DNA of 15,142 bases, taken from SCTD01 sp036675425 (GTDB lineage: Bacteria > Actinomycetota > Actinomycetes > Mycobacteriales > SCTD01). Below are positions 14,572-15,142 of the stretch, in pieces (the stretch's first letter is position 1; each line of letters starts with the position of its first letter). The notes under the pieces were generated by a model. That model made no database searches. It saw nothing but the letters and a program-made list of their open reading frames with translations, and was not told the origin of the DNA. The stretch lies in NCBI GenBank assembly GCA_036675425.1, contig JAKFFB010000122.1:1-15142 (forward strand). Direction: 5' to 3'. A program made the position numbers and the translations under genes.

Positions 14572-15142
14572 CGCGGTCCCCTCGGGCGAGCACGATCTGG
14601 CCGGACTCCTCCAGCGTGCGGATGGTCGCGACGACCTTGGCCTGCGCCTCCTCGACGGCGCTGAGCCGGACCGGGCCGAGCATCTCGATCTCGCGGCGGT
14701 TGGCGTTGTCGCGCGACAGGCCGACGCGCACGCCGCCGATGCGCTGGTCGCCGATGCGGATCGGGCTGGCGACGTCGAGCAGCTTGTCGCTCCACTGCCC
14801 GTGCACGTTCTGCGCGTTGAGGGCCTCGTAGGCCATCGGGTCCGACATCGGCTGGCCGAAGGCGGGGATGTCGCCGGAGCCGTCGTGCACCACCTGGCCG
14901 TTGGCGTCGTGGATGATCACGTACACCACGTCGGGCTGGCGCAGCGTGGCGCGCGCCAGTTCGCCCAGCTTGGCCAGGTCGAGGTAATACAGCGGGTTGG
15001 TGGCCGCGCGCTCGGAGACGTTCGCCAGGATCTTGTCGCGCACGTCCTGCCGCACGCCCTTCAGCGCGACCGCCAGCTCCTTGCTGTCCACCTGGCGCAG
15101 CACCAGCTGCACGGAGCGGTCGTCGAGGGTGAGCACGTCCTC
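14555..15142 (-). CDS. fliG: Flagellar motor switch protein FliG, C-terminal part, interrupted by an in-frame sensor-like insert
   Basis: FliG is the rotor protein that meets MotA. The gene runs off the right edge (frame open through 15142; the GTG at 15136 is internal), leaving 195 residues. The first part is FliG C-terminal domain: EDVLTLDDRSVQLVLRQVDS with the torque-region LDDRS, ELAVALKGVRQDVRDKILAN, then VSERAATN. The last part is also standard FliG: RREIEMLGPVRLSAVEEAQ, AKVVATIRTLEESGQIV, LARGDRDEYVV. Between them lie about 99 residues (14699-14995) unlike FliG. In the family only about ten residues separate RAA from the LGP motif. Both junctions are in frame and there is no stop. It may be a true domain insertion or a chimera; a working rotor with this insert would be surprising. 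The stop overlaps fliH by 17 nt. Confidence 0.88.
   Translation of the reverse strand, partial: EDVLTLDDRSVQLVLRQVDSKELAVALKGVRQDVRDKILANVSERAATNPLYYLDLAKLGELARATLRQPDVVYVIIHDANGQVVHDGSGDIPAFGQPMSDPMAYEALNAQNVHGQWSDKLLDVASPIRIGDQRIGGVRVGLSRDNANRREIEMLGPVRLSAVEEAQAKVVATIRTLEESGQIVLARGDRDEYVV
14699..14995 (-). other. In-frame 297-bp insert in fliG encoding a PAS/Cache-like sensor segment
   Basis: The 99 residues start PLYYLDLAKLGELARATLRQ and continue with PDVVYVIIHDANGQVVHDGS, DIPAFGQPMSDPMAYEAL and LLDVASPIRIGDQRIGGVRV. The alternating pattern 'VVYVIIHDANGQVVHDG ... DVASPI ... GGVRVGL' is what I recall from extracytoplasmic PAS/Cache-type sensor domains of proteobacterial diguanylate cyclases and receptors. 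No database check was possible. The insert is bounded by CCAACC direct repeats (15000-14995 and 14703-14698) exactly 297 nt apart. Codons differ from the neighbours by eye: glycine is GGC in 9 of 10, arginine CGC in 6 of 6, valine GTG in 7 of 9, and there is a TAT and a GAA. This suggests a foreign source. Confidence 0.7.

Noticed and set aside
13092..14831. Long plus-strand open frame opposite fliI, fliH and fliG
   Set aside because: Composition is Ser/Arg/Pro repeats with no domain, and the opposite strand codes for conserved ATPase motifs.
15134..15136. GTG as the start of fliG
   Set aside because: The frame is open to the window edge and the encoded residues before it (ED) continue the FliG family sequence, so the gene is simply cut by the window.
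1..15142. tRNA, rRNA, CRISPR, insertion sequence or prophage signals
   Set aside because: Almost every base is accounted for by flagellar genes on one strand, and the only repeats seen are the edge palindrome, the hairpin and the short fliG flanking repeats.

Overview
The window is one flagellar gene cluster from a very GC-rich actinobacterium (high GC by eye, heavy use of GTG starts, FliN with a long N-terminal domain, FliP with a cleavable leader). Every gene lies on the minus strand, so transcription runs from position 15142 down to 1. Gene order is fliG(3' part)-fliH-fliI-fliJ-[NlpC/P60+SLT hydrolase]-fliK-flgD-flgE-flbD-motA-motB-fliL-fliM-fliN-fliO-fliP-fliQ-fliR-flhB-flhA(5' part). From memory this is close to the Bacillus subtilis fla/che order. 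Differences are a bifunctional muralytic enzyme where ylxF would be, motAB inserted between flbD and fliL, and no cheY between fliN and fliO.

Layout by function: 15142-12135 encodes a switch component and the export ATPase complex (FliG, FliH, FliI, FliJ). 12138-8552 encodes the cell-wall hydrolase, hook-length ruler, hook cap and hook (FliK, FlgD, FlgE). 8454-6078 encodes the stator and its accessory proteins (FlbD, MotA, MotB, FliL). 6031-4251 encodes the rest of the switch (FliM, FliN). 4249-89 encodes the type III export gate (FliO, FliP, FliQ, FliR, FlhB, FlhA). Most junctions overlap (ATGA, GTGA, TGATG) or are 1 nt apart, implying strong translational coupling.

The only notable gaps (8455-8551 before flbD, 6032-6077 before fliM, 709-824 before flhA) each carry the same motif, CTCA-16 nt-GCCGATGG, which resembles a sigma-28 (FliA/WhiG-type) promoter. 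The cluster therefore looks like stacked transcription units: fliG...flgE (promoter outside the window), flbD-motAB-fliL, fliM-flhB, and flhA onward. The flbD promoter is built into a 14-bp GC-rich hairpin just after flgE.

Two anomalies sit at the window edges. At the left, bases 1-88 are a perfect inverted copy of 106-193 and break flhA; this looks like a fold-back chimera at a contig end. At the right, the FliG C-terminal domain is split by an in-frame insert of about 99 residues resembling a bacterial extracytoplasmic sensor domain, flanked by CCAACC direct repeats and with different codon preferences. That is either a remarkable domain insertion or a second chimera. No tRNA, rRNA, CRISPR, insertion sequence or origin was seen.
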